Below, one piece after another: positions 36,921-44,764 of a stretch of 44,821 nt of DNA. This stretch comes from Labilibaculum euxinicum (GTDB lineage: Bacteria > Bacteroidota > Bacteroidia > Bacteroidales > Marinifilaceae). The notes under the pieces were generated by a model. That model did no database searches and was not told the origin of the DNA. It saw only the letters and a program-made list of their open reading frames with translations. The stretch covers positions 1-44,821 of the forward strand of contig NZ_WTCR01000021.1 of the NCBI RefSeq assembly GCF_009795715.1, written 5' to 3'. The first letter of the stretch is position 1. Each line of letters opens with the position of its first letter. Position numbers and translations under genes: made by a program.

Positions 36921-38057
36921 TTATTCTTCTTCAATCCAAAAAAAATCGGACATAATATCATTGGAAACAAACACACCTTTATCATTTAAAATGATACAAT
37001 TATTTTCTTGTCTTACATGATCAGATAAAAGATACTTTTTAGATTTTGTGATACAATGCTGATAAAGATCTTCGCCAAAATCCTTACGCACCAATTCCAA
37101 ATCCATTCCCCAATAAGTTCGAAGCGAAGTCAAAATAAAATCATTAAAACGATCGAATTCACTCAATTCTTCCTTTTCAGAAAAACTCTTACCTTCCCTA
37201 ATTGCCTTTATATATTTGTAATTGTTGGCAATATTCCATTCTCGTTGCTCCAAATTGTAGGAATGGGCTGATGGGCCGATTCCCAGATATTTTTTCTGTT
37301 TCCAGTAGCTTGAATTGTGTTTGGAAATATATCCTTCTTTCGAAAAATTGGAAATTTCGTAATGAATAAAACCATGTTTTCTGGCTTCATCAATCAAATA
37401 ATTAAACTGCTCAAAACTCTCTTCTTCATCCATCTCAACCAGCTGTCCTTTTTCCAGCTTTTTTGTAAATATTGTGTTCGGATCATACATTAAATGATAA
37501 GATGAAATATGCTGAATATCCAAGTCAAAAACCAGCTCTAAATTCTCCTTCCACTTTTCCATACTCAGGCCGGGAACACCATAAATCTGATCAACCGATA
37601 TATTGTCAAAACCAAAACTCTGAGCTCTGCGAATAGCATCAAAAGCCTCTTTACCGGTATGTCTTCTGTTCATCAGAATCAAATCTTCATCATGAAACGA
37701 TTGAATTCCCACACTAAGTCTGTTTACCCGGGTTTTACCCAGCTCCTGCAGGTATTTTTCAGTAAGATCATCAGGATTGGCTTCTAATGTAATTTCAGCA
37801 TTAGCATCAATAGTAAAATACTTGACCACTTCATCAATCAACGATTCAATTTCTTTTGGTTGATACACCGATGGTGTTCCTCCTCCAAAATATATGGTAT
37901 TTAAACTTGTATCACCTAAATATCCTTTTCTAAGTTTTAATTCAAGCTTTAAGCATTCCAACATATCATTTTTTGCCTGCAATGAAATACTTTTGTGAAA
38001 AGCACAATAGTGGCAAAGTTGTTTACAAAATGGAATGTGAAAATATACTCCCGACAT
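36921..38057 (-). CDS. hemW: Radical SAM heme chaperone HemW
   Basis: A 378-residue radical SAM protein. The cluster-binding cysteines C11, C15 and C18 are in FHIPFCKQLCHYCAFH, and the HemW-type GGGTPS motif follows at about residue 58. The missing fourth cysteine after the triad (F instead of C) separates HemW from coproporphyrinogen dehydrogenase HemN. HemW binds heme and is thought to deliver it to proteins. The C-terminal winged domain has the usual RTYWGMDLE. It probably leads a two-gene unit with the rhodanese. Confidence 0.88.
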   Translation of the reverse strand: MSGVYFHIPFCKQLCHYCAFHKSISLQAKNDMLECLKLELKLRKGYLGDTSLNTIYFGGGTPSVYQPKEIESLIDEVVKYFTIDANAEITLEANPDDLTEKYLQELGKTRVNRLSVGIQSFHDEDLILMNRRHTGKEAFDAIRRAQSFGFDNISVDQIYGVPGLSMEKWKENLELVFDLDIQHISSYHLMYDPNTIFTKKLEKGQLVEMDEEESFEQFNYLIDEARKHGFIHYEISNFSKEGYISKHNSSYWKQKKYLGIGPSAHSYNLEQREWNIANNYKYIKAIREGKSFSEKEELSEFDRFNDFILTSLRTYWGMDLELVRKDFGEDLYQHCITKSKKYLLSDHVRQENNCIILNDKGVFVSNDIMSDFFWIEEE

Positions 38058-38246
38058 ATCAATCTATTTTTCTGCAAGGTAAATTCATTTGACAAATTTT
38101 CCTCTTCAACAAGCGAATAATTAAAAATCTTGTTAACTTTTGTTAGCTACTAAAACAATCAGTTAAGAAAAAATGCAACACTTATATTCCCAAAACGTCT
38201 TTATATCAACAAAGCTAAAGTGAACTTATACCTAAAAATAATAGTT

Positions 38247-38966
38247 ATGAATCCAATTAGAAAAATATTTTCATTAGTATCGATTCTGTTTATCAGCCTT
38301 ATATGTATATTTCCTGCTAAGGCAGATGGAGTAAAAGGCAATGGGAATGTGCAAACAGAGGAAAGAGAAGTAAGCACCTTCGAAACCATTAAAGTTAACG
38401 GTGCCTTTACTATTATTCTTTCTCAGGATGATGATTACAGCCTAAAAGTAGTTGCGGATGAAAATCTTATGGATATTATTAAAACCAGGGTTAAGGGCGA
38501 CGTACTTTATATATCAACCGAAAAGAGTATTTACAAATCAAAAGAATTAAAATTATACATTGGTTTTAAACATCTTAGCGGATTAAAAGCCAATGGTGCA
38601 ATTTCTTTAAAGTGTGATCAAATGCTTCGTTTTGATGAGCTAGATATTGAAATAAACGGTGCATCTTCTGCTGATTTAGAACTTTCGGCCAATCGATTAA
38701 CAATTGATAATAGTGGTGCTTCAACTATTAAATTAGCTGGTAAATGCGACGAAGTTTCAATTGATATTTCCGGCGCAGGAAGTGTAAGCGCCTACGATCT
38801 GATTGTAAAAAGAGGCAGTATTGATATTAGTGGAGTTGGAAGTGGTAAAGTTTGTGTAGAAGAAGATCTTCGGGTAAGTATCTCAGGAATTGGTTCAGTT
38901 AAATACAAGGGCGAACCTAAAATTACAAGTGATATTTCTTTTCTGGGTAGCTTAAAAAAGTACTGA
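38247..38966 (+). CDS. GIN-domain (DUF2807) exported beta-helix protein
   Basis: A 239-residue exported protein starting at the ATG at 38247 (MNPIRKIF). An in-frame GTG 27 bases upstream is less likely. The signal peptide ends near PAKADG. The rest is the head GIN domain: FETIKVNGAFTIILSQDDDY followed by repeating GAxS/GxGS turns (INGASSADLELSANRL, ISGAGSVSAYDL, ISGVGSGKV). These fold into a small beta-helix. Some family members are annotated as putative adhesins. Real function is unknown. Monocistronic with its own terminator. Confidence 0.82.
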   Translation: MNPIRKIFSLVSILFISLICIFPAKADGVKGNGNVQTEEREVSTFETIKVNGAFTIILSQDDDYSLKVVADENLMDIIKTRVKGDVLYISTEKSIYKSKELKLYIGFKHLSGLKANGAISLKCDQMLRFDELDIEINGASSADLELSANRLTIDNSGASTIKLAGKCDEVSIDISGAGSVSAYDLIVKRGSIDISGVGSGKVCVEEDLRVSISGIGSVKYKGEPKITSDISFLGSLKKY

Positions 38967-38986
38967 TTAAAACAGCATATTAACTT

Positions 38987-39016
38987 AAAAAGGGATCAAA
39001 TTGATTCCTTTTTTTG
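38987..39016 (+). terminator. Terminator of the GIN-domain gene
   Basis: AAAGGgATC-aaatt-GATtCCTTTTTTT forms a short stem with a seven-T tail, about 20 bases past the stop. Confidence 0.6.
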
Positions 39017-39193
39017 TATCCAATAATTACCGTATAAAACTACAAACACTCAAAATTACATATCATAAATATACACTATTTTACAAATGCCGGATCAATT
39101 GTTTCTTCTTTACAATCACCTCAAAGTGAAAATTCTCCTTTAAGAGAAAAGAAAGTATTCTCCTGAAAAAATAAAAATCTTAAAAATGCGTAT

Positions 39194-39201
39194 TACCTTT
39201 G
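39194..39201 (+). promoter_or_regulatory. Candidate -7 element of the VanZ gene
   Basis: TACCTTTG fits TAnnTTTG exactly, predicting a leader of about 16 bases. It overlaps an in-frame TTG at 39199, which argues against that codon as a start. Confidence 0.4.
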
Positions 39202-39222
39202 AATAAAATTCAGCAAAACTTT

Positions 39223-39651
39223 ATGAATACTAAATTATTTTGGAGAAACATTCTTTGGGCAGTTGTCATTTTCATTCTATGCTCAATTCCTGGAGATGAT
39301 CTTCCCAACACTCCACTAATATCAATACCACACTTCGATAAACTTGTTCATTTCGGAATGTTCTTTATAATGGGAATTTTCTTATTTGCAGAGCTAAGTA
39401 TTCAAACGAAATTAAAACGTATTTATAATGCAGTAATTATACTATTATTAATTGCCTTTTACGGAGGCTTAATAGAGTACCTTCAGCAAAACTATTTCGT
39501 ACATAGAAGCGGCGATTATTTGGATTTATTCGCTGATATTTTAGGAGGTGTTTTTGCTATAATAATGTATCCTTGGCTAAAAAAACAAAAGGACTTGCTG
39601 TTGAACCGCAAGCCCTTTAATAAGATATCTTTTTTTAAGAAAATATTATAA
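39223..39651 (+). CDS. VanZ-family membrane protein
   Basis: A 142-residue inner-membrane protein with four spans (about 8-24, 42-60, 68-90, 107-124) and the VanZ-like motifs FDKLVHFGMFFIMG and GGLIEYLQ...GDYLDLFADILGG. VanZ of enterococci gives low-level teicoplanin resistance, but most homologues have no known role. The ATG at 39223 is chosen (see the -7 element at 39194). The 3' end overlaps the converging Rrf2 gene by six bases. Confidence 0.82.
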   Translation: MNTKLFWRNILWAVVIFILCSIPGDDLPNTPLISIPHFDKLVHFGMFFIMGIFLFAELSIQTKLKRIYNAVIILLLIAFYGGLIEYLQQNYFVHRSGDYLDLFADILGGVFAIIMYPWLKKQKDLLLNRKPFNKISFFKKIL

Positions 39652-40089
39652 ACTAATAAATTCTTCGGCTGTTCCCATTTCATCTATTAATTCACCAATC
39701 GTTTTTCCATTAAATAAATCATAAATGGTTTGTCGGATACTTCCAAATTGATTATGAACCGGACAAGGTGATTGTTTATTTGTGTGTGTTTTACAGGGTC
39801 TCATACCAATCAAACAGTTCTCGAACATATCCAATCCATCAACTATTTCAACAATATTCATTAATGTTATTTCAGATGGCTTTTTGCCCATACCAAATCC
39901 ACCATGAGGCCCTTTTGTTGAAGTAAGCAATTTTTGTCTGGCTAAACTTTGCAATATTTTGCCCAAAAATGGAGTGGGAATTTCTAAATCTTCCGAAATC
40001 TTTTTGATTCCAATTTTCTTTCCTTCTGTGCCATTCAGCGATAAATAAATTACTGAACGAATTGCATATTTACAGGTATTCGATAACAT
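39646..40089 (-). CDS. Rrf2-family regulator with cysteine triad
   Basis: A 147-residue transcription factor. The winged helix-turn-helix is at about 8-60 (IKKISEDLEIPTPFLGKILQSLARQKLLTS). Three cysteines, C92, C99 and C109, are placed as in IscR, NsrR and RsrR and should hold an iron-sulfur cluster, so it senses cluster state, nitric oxide or redox stress. Which of these cannot be told. The minus-strand TATATTTG at 40134-40141 is a candidate -7 element. It stands alone. Confidence 0.85.
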   Translation of the reverse strand: MLSNTCKYAIRSVIYLSLNGTEGKKIGIKKISEDLEIPTPFLGKILQSLARQKLLTSTKGPHGGFGMGKKPSEITLMNIVEIVDGLDMFENCLIGMRPCKTHTNKQSPCPVHNQFGSIRQTIYDLFNGKTIGELIDEMGTAEEFISL

Positions 40090-40133
40090 TCTTTCTATTT
40101 AGTATTACTCTCATATTCATCTAACAATCAGCA

Positions 40134-40141
40134 CAAATATA
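40134..40141 (-). promoter_or_regulatory. Candidate -7 element of the Rrf2 gene
   Basis: TATATTTG on the minus strand is an exact match to TAnnTTTG, predicting a leader of about 38 bases. No clear -33 TTTG. Confidence 0.4.
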
Positions 40142-40218
40142 ACAATATTTACTACTAATAAAGCATCTTTAATTCTTTAATTCCTTATTTAGATTCTGTT
40201 TATCAAAAAAATAACACT

Positions 40219-40659
40219 CTATTTTAAAGGAATTTTATCTATTCGAGTTTGGTGTCTACCTCCTTCAAAATCAGTTGATAAAAATATTTTTGCAATCTTT
40301 TCTACTTCTTCGTAAGAAATAAATCTAGCTGGAATTCCACACACATTTGCATTATTATGCAACCTTGCTAATTCAGCAATTTCAGAATTCCAACACAATG
40401 CCGCACGAATTTTTTGATGCTTATTTGCTGTCATGGTAATTCCATTGCCACTACCACAAAGAGTAAATCCAAAATCAAATTTCTCTGACGCGACAGCTTC
40501 TGCTAATGGATGAGCTGTATCCGGATAATCCATACTAGCTTCCGAATCGGTACCAAAATCAGTCACCAAATAACCGTTTTTCTTTAAAAATTCTCCAAGC
40601 CTATTCTTGAATTGATAACCTGCATGATCTGATGCAATAGCTATTTTTAGTGTTTTCAT
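40219..40659 (-). CDS. rpiB: Ribose-5-phosphate isomerase B
   Basis: Interconverts ribose 5-phosphate and ribulose 5-phosphate in the pentose phosphate pathway. A 146-residue member of the LacAB/RpiB family. SDHAGY (10-15) binds the phosphate end, the catalytic base C68 lies in CGSGNGI (more often CGTGIGM), and H101 in RLHNNANV opens the ring. The C-terminal GGRHQTRIDKI block is present. It is a single gene. Copy 2 of a dispersed repeat lies 49-99 bases upstream. Confidence 0.93.
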   Translation of the reverse strand: MKTLKIAIASDHAGYQFKNRLGEFLKKNGYLVTDFGTDSEASMDYPDTAHPLAEAVASEKFDFGFTLCGSGNGITMTANKHQKIRAALCWNSEIAELARLHNNANVCGIPARFISYEEVEKIAKIFLSTDFEGGRHQTRIDKIPLK

Positions 40660-40707
40660 ATACTTATTATTTCTTTTTTATTTACCATATCGAACTTTCA
40701 ATGCAGA

Positions 40708-40758
40708 AATAATTATCTCTCTGTGTGTCAAAATCGATTTGGCATGGACGTTTCATAT
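40708..40758. repeat. Dispersed repeat, copy 2
   Basis: Same element as 30147-30196: AATAATTATC, GTGTGTCAAAAT and GACGTTTCATAT are conserved, with short variable parts and one indel between them. Confidence 0.6.
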
Positions 40759-41182
40759 TTGCAATTTTTCAAAATAAAGTAGATTAAAAAGTGTTTAATT
40801 TTTAATCTATTCTTTAAAATCCACAAAAATATTTCATTGTTTAAGGATACAAAACTAATTAAAATTACTCATTTGCTTGAAAAAATGGGATTTTAATATA
40901 TCTACATCCAACTGAATAAAAACAATGAATGATAATGCTGTAAATCTGACACTTACATTAAAATATCACAACTATCAACATTTTTGTTCACATTCAGTTA
41001 ACATACTGTTGATTTTTCCTTACTAAATTTTACAATCTTTTCTTTGGATCATACAATTTCCTGATTGTATAGAAAAAATATTATTCCATTACAAGTTTAT
41101 TTTTCATTTGAAGATTTACATCTCTCAACAGGTTTTCAACAGACTGTTAATATCAATAAGATAAATTTTTATTAATATTTAT

Positions 41183-41207
41183 TGTTATTAACAACTTGTT
41201 AATAACA
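41183..41207. repeat. 25-bp perfect palindrome
   Basis: Arms TGTTATTAACAA and TTGTTAATAACA are exact reverse complements around a single central C. AT-rich, with no T run, so it is not a standard terminator. It could be a protein-binding site. Confidence 0.7.
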
Positions 41208-41515
41208 TTAGTATTTCACTGAAAATCAAATATGATAAAATTAACAATACCTGTTCATTTCCTGTTACTAGGTTTAATTTTAATTAAAAATCAATAAAAT
41301 ACGGAAACTCTTACCAACAGTATTAACAGGATATATTAATCATTATATTCTTTTAAGAAATTTTAAAAAATAAATAATAATATTAGACTTGTTGATAAGT
41401 GTTAATTGGGTTCTTTAAACTTGAAATATATTCAAATCATTAGTTCGATCAAATATCTGGTTTTTGTAATGATTTTATTATCTTGCATTGCATTGAAAAA
41501 TCCACGAAATACAAT

Positions 41516-41896
41516 ATGAGCTGGGAAACAAAAAACTATTCCATTTTATTAGTTGAGGATAATAAGTTAAATCAAACCGTTGTTAAATTTACTTTAAGAC
41601 GATATGGTTATTTAATTGATGTTGCCAATAACGGAATAGAGGCAATTGAGATGTTTAAACAAGGCAATTACGATTTTATTTTAATGGATATCATGATGCC
41701 TGAAATGGATGGATTAGATGCAACGAGAGCAATTCGAAATCTGGAGAATGGTCAGAAAATTCCAATTATAGCTTTAACTGCAGATATCATGATTGCCAAC
41801 GAAGAAAAATGTCTGAGAAATGGTATGAATGGTCATATCGCGAAACCTTTTGAAATTGATAATTTGTTTAAAGTGCTAAAAAGTTTAGATCTTTAA
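41516..41896 (+). CDS. Single-domain CheY-like response regulator
   Basis: A 126-residue receiver domain with no output domain. The acidic pair E14-D15, phosphorylated D58 in LMDIMMPEMDG, T in IIALTAD and K in IAKPF are all present. The ATG at 41516 (MSWETKN) is chosen over a TTG 33 bases upstream. Its closeness to receiver domains of hybrid kinases suggests that it takes phosphate from a separate kinase. The soluble kinase at 43452 is the nearest candidate. It lies alone, 137 bases before ruvB. Confidence 0.87.
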   Translation: MSWETKNYSILLVEDNKLNQTVVKFTLRRYGYLIDVANNGIEAIEMFKQGNYDFILMDIMMPEMDGLDATRAIRNLENGQKIPIIALTADIMIANEEKCLRNGMNGHIAKPFEIDNLFKVLKSLDL

Positions 41897-42033
41897 ATAA
41901 ATTTGCAGCTTCAGTCTTATCCTTGAAAAGGATTTAATCTTATTCTGGATGAGCTATCAATAAATTTCCGTAACCCTTTTTTGTATAAATCACTTCATTG
42001 TTTACAAATGAATGTAGTCAAATTTTGCTTCTA

Positions 42034-43056
42034 ATGGAGGATCACTTGGATATCAGAGATAATAATTTTTCGGACAACGAAAAAGAGTATGAAAAGAAAT
42101 TACGACCTCTTGAATTTAGTGATTTTCGAGGTCAAAAAAAGACAGTTGAAAACCTGAGCATATTTGTTAAAGCTGCAAAAATGCGGGAAGAGGCTTTGGA
42201 TCATGTGCTGCTTCATGGACCTCCTGGATTGGGTAAAACAACACTTTCAAATATTTTAGCCAACGAATTGGGTGTTGGATTAAAGATTACTTCGGGTCCG
42301 GTAATGGATAAACCAGGAGACCTTGCCGGGCTTTTAACCAATCTTGAACCTAACGATGTGTTGTTTATTGACGAAATTCATCGTTTAAGTCCGATTGTAG
42401 AGGAGTATTTGTATTCCGCTATGGAAGACTTCAAGATCGATATAATGATTGATAAGGGGCCCGCTGCACGTTCCATCCAACTTGAATTAAATCCTTTTAC
42501 GTTAATTGGTGCAACAACTCGTTCGGGTTTACTAACTTCACCTTTGCGTGCACGTTTTGGAATAAATTGTCACTTAGAGTATTACGACCTTCCTATTTTA
42601 ACTAAAATTGTGGAAAGATCTGCTAAAATTTTAAATGTAGAGATTTCTCATGAAGCTGCAGGCGAAATTGCTTCACGAAGCAGAGGAACACCACGAATTG
42701 TGAATGCACTTTTAAGAAGGGTTCGTGATTTTGCTCAAGTAAAGGGAAATGGAAATATAGATTTGAGTATTACTAAATTCTCTTTGGAAGCATTAAATAT
42801 TGATAAACACGGTTTGGATGAAATGGACAATCGAATTCTAAATACTGTGATTGATAAATTTAATGGAGGGCCGGTTGGTATTTCTACAATTGCAACTGCT
42901 GTTGGTGAAGATAGTGGTACAATCGAGGAAGTTTACGAACCGTTTTTAATCAAAGAAGGATTTATTAAAAGAACGCCTCGAGGAAGAGAAGTAACTCCTC
43001 TGGCGTATGCACATTTGGGTAAAAACAAATTTACTGACCCTGAATTACTTTTTTAA
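42034..43056 (+). CDS. ruvB: Holliday junction branch-migration helicase RuvB
   Basis: Hexameric AAA+ motor that drives branch migration with RuvA during recombination repair. 340 residues from the ATG at 42034 ([10 protein letters not shown]). An upstream TTG at 41998 is not needed. Walker [11 protein letters not shown] (61-70), Walker [10 protein letters not shown] (109-117), sensor 1 IGATTRSG and the arginine finger region LRARFG are present. The C-terminal winged helix ends with [17 protein letters not shown] small membrane-protein gene follows after 12 bases. Confidence 0.96.
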   Translation: MEDHLDIRDNNFSDNEKEYEKKLRPLEFSDFRGQKKTVENLSIFVKAAKMREEALDHVLLHGPPGLGKTTLSNILANELGVGLKITSGPVMDKPGDLAGLLTNLEPNDVLFIDEIHRLSPIVEEYLYSAMEDFKIDIMIDKGPAARSIQLELNPFTLIGATTRSGLLTSPLRARFGINCHLEYYDLPILTKIVERSAKILNVEISHEAAGEIASRSRGTPRIVNALLRRVRDFAQVKGNGNIDLSITKFSLEALNIDKHGLDEMDNRILNTVIDKFNGGPVGISTIATAVGEDSGTIEEVYEPFLIKEGFIKRTPRGREVTPLAYAHLGKNKFTDPELLF

Positions 43057-43068
43057 TAGCAAGAACAG

Positions 43069-43398
43069 ATGAATAAAATATTACCAATTGTTTATACCAT
43101 TGCAACAATACTAATTATTATTGGTGCCTTATTTATTTTACAAGCTGAGAAATACGGATTGGCTGTTTTAAGTCTGGGACTTGTTCTTAATGTATTTTAC
43201 AGATTTAGTACACTAAATTATGAAAGCGTTAAATCATCTAAAATTTTGGAGGTTTTGCGTTTGGCAAATATTCTGTTTATGATTGTGGCTTGTGCAGGAT
43301 TTTTCTACGACTGGAATCAAAAGTTCAACTTTTTGATACTTACAATCGTATTTGACCTCCTATTGAATTTAAAAGAAATATCCTTTAAATCGAAATAA
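43069..43398 (+). CDS. Small four-span membrane protein of unknown function
   Basis: A 109-residue protein made almost wholly of four hydrophobic spans (about 6-24, 28-44, 62-80 and 86-102), separated by short polar loops (RFSTLNYESVKSSKILEV in the longest). There is no signal peptide or known motif. It is 12 bases after ruvB and shares its terminator, so it is probably co-transcribed, but no functional link to recombination is evident. Confidence 0.65.
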   Translation: MNKILPIVYTIATILIIIGALFILQAEKYGLAVLSLGLVLNVFYRFSTLNYESVKSSKILEVLRLANILFMIVACAGFFYDWNQKFNFLILTIVFDLLLNLKEISFKSK

Positions 43399-43399
43399 A

Positions 43400-43435
43400 A
43401 AAAAAAGGAGCTTGTGACCAGCAAGCTCCTTTCTA
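43400..43435. terminator. Bidirectional terminator
   Basis: AAGGAGCTTG-N7-CAAGCTCCTT: a perfect 10-bp stem with an A run on the left and T-rich sequence on the right. It serves the ruvB unit and the converging kinase gene. Confidence 0.8.
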
Positions 43436-43451
43436 TTACCTAGTAATTTTC

Positions 43452-44315
43452 CTAAATAGCAATATTCTTTTTAATAGTAGATAAAGAATATATATCGTTA
43501 ATATTAAGCTTTAAAATAGCTTCAATTTTTTCTTTTAAAATGATGTTCGATTCTGAATATTTTAGAGGAATTGTAAAATAAAAAATGGAACCTTGTCCGA
43601 GGTGTGAATCTATAAATAATTTACCACCCAAAAAGTTTACAATTTCTTTGCATAAACTCAAACCTAATCCGGCACCTGAATAAATTCTTGTGTACGAATT
43701 ATCCACTTGCGTGAATTTTTTAAATATTTGTTCTTGTTCGTTTTTGTTAATTCCGGGACCAGTATCTTTTACGTAAAAAAGAATATTATTTCTATCCTGA
43801 ATTGCGCAACCAAAATCAATTTCTCCTTTTTCAGTAAATTTCACTGCGTTTTCTAGAAGATAGGATAGAACCTTTGTTAATTTGTCAAGATCCGTGAATA
43901 TTTTAATTTCTTGAAGATCTTCAGTAAAATTTAGAATTAAATTTTTCTGAGAATCATTAATATTCTGTTCGAATATAGAATACAATTGGATAAATAAAGT
44001 GTGAACTGATATTTCCGATTCGTGGAAATTCATAGAACCACTTTCTAATTGGGAAAGTTCAAGTATTCTATTAAATAAATCCAACAATTCTTTACTGCTG
44101 GTATTAAGAATGTTAGTAAATTCATTTCGCTCTATTTTTGAAAGAGAATCATCACGTAATAATTCTGAAGCACCAATAATAGCATTCATTGGCGTTCGAA
44201 TTTCATGTGACATATTTGCAAGAAAAGAATTTTTAAGCACTTCTGCCTTGGCAGTTTTAGCTTTTTCTTCTTTTAGTAATTGCTCCAGTTCTTTATATGT
44301 AGGACGTCTCTCCAT
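43452..44315 (-). CDS. Soluble histidine kinase without sensor domain
   Basis: A 287-residue cytoplasmic kinase with no membrane span. A short N-terminal coiled coil (about 5-30) leads to the H-box with H37 in NMSHEIRTPMNAIIGASELL. The ATPase domain has LLENAVKFT, KDTGPGIN, FKKFTQVD and GAGLGLSLCKEI. It looks like the core of a hybrid kinase without sensor or receiver, matching the lone receiver at 41516. It is directly downstream of the GG-leader peptide genes on the same strand (119-base gap), so it may belong to that locus. Confidence 0.87.
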   Translation of the reverse strand: MERRPTYKELEQLLKEEKAKTAKAEVLKNSFLANMSHEIRTPMNAIIGASELLRDDSLSKIERNEFTNILNTSSKELLDLFNRILELSQLESGSMNFHESEISVHTLFIQLYSIFEQNINDSQKNLILNFTEDLQEIKIFTDLDKLTKVLSYLLENAVKFTEKGEIDFGCAIQDRNNILFYVKDTGPGINKNEQEQIFKKFTQVDNSYTRIYSGAGLGLSLCKEIVNFLGGKLFIDSHLGQGSIFYFTIPLKYSESNIILKEKIEAILKLNINDIYSLSTIKKNIAI

Positions 44316-44434
44316 GCAAATGAATTAGGTCTCAATAATAGAGTTAATTAGTCTTTTGTTTTTTACATTATTTAAAAACAAGTACACTAAGTCTTATTGA
44401 TAAAATCTTTATTGGAAATATATATTGGGTTTAT

Positions 44435-44536
44435 TTAAACAATGCAATCATCACAAATACATATATCTGTCATTTCGTTTACACCACCTTTAATTAAGTG
44501 TAATTCTTTTGTGGATACTTCTTCAAAATTATTCAT
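44435..44536 (-). CDS. GG-leader RiPP-type precursor peptide A
   Basis: A 33-codon gene. The leader MNNFEEVSTKELHLIKGG (18 residues) ends in the double-glycine site that is cut during export by peptidase-containing ABC transporters. The predicted core is VNEMTDICICDDCIV, with three cysteines. Its neighbours at 44596 and 44765 share leader and core patterns, which a chance open frame would not. This format resembles the GG-leader precursor families of Bacteroidales natural-product loci, which are often modified by radical SAM enzymes. The modification here is unknown. Confidence 0.8.
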   Translation of the reverse strand: MNNFEEVSTKELHLIKGGVNEMTDICICDDCIV

Positions 44537-44544
44537 GGGCTCAG

Positions 44545-44576
44545 TAAATATAATTTATTCAAACTACTTTGTCAAT
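44545..44576 (-). promoter_or_regulatory. Candidate promoter of peptide A
   Basis: On the minus strand ATTG (44573-44576), exactly 20 bases, then TATATTTA (44545-44552), each one mismatch from consensus. The leader would be only a few bases. Confidence 0.35.
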
Positions 44577-44595
44577 ATTTTGAAGAGATACTTAT

Positions 44596-44697
44596 TTACA
44601 CGATACAATCGTCACAAATACTAACATCAGTCATTTCGTTGATACCACCTTTGATGTTTTGTAATTCTTCCTGAGATACTATTTCAAAATTTTTCAT
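44596..44697 (-). CDS. GG-leader RiPP-type precursor peptide B
   Basis: A 33-codon gene, paralogue of A. Leader MKNFEIVSQEELQNIKGG, core INEMTDVSICDDCIV with two cysteines. Compared with A the first core cysteine of CxC is serine (VSIC for ICIC). The last 19 codons and stop are base-identical to copy C. The spacing to A is 59 bases. Confidence 0.8.
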   Translation of the reverse strand: MKNFEIVSQEELQNIKGGINEMTDVSICDDCIV

Positions 44698-44764
44698 TGC
44701 TGTTTGGTTTTATTGGTCAATACTAGGTTTACTATAGGAAATTTGGATTTGGTCAATTGGGTAC

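Larger units (their letters stand above)
40660..41515. other. Long AT-rich spacer with a 25-bp palindrome
   Basis: 856 bases without a gene between divergent rpiB and the receiver gene. It contains a dispersed repeat (40708-40758), a 25-bp palindrome (41183-41207), and several TGTTGATAA- or AACAG-like words: CTATCAACA at 40972, TGTTGATT near 41008, CAACAGG at 41126, CAACAGA at 41137, TGTTGATAA at 41390. Some resemble imperfect DnaA boxes (TTATCCACA). A replication origin or a regulatory region are both possible. Confidence 0.45.

Noticed and set aside
40669-40757. Short minus-strand frame beginning MKRPCQ in dispersed-repeat copy 2
   Set aside because: The equivalent frame in copy 1 hits a stop after four codons, so it is not a conserved gene.
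41917-41932. Hairpin ATCCTT-gaa-AAGGAT after the receiver gene as a terminator
   Set aside because: The stem is short and no T run follows.
44442-44624. 60-codon plus-strand open frame over the peptide genes
   Set aside because: It is the antisense shadow of peptide genes A and B, whose conserved leader/core pattern lies on the minus strand.
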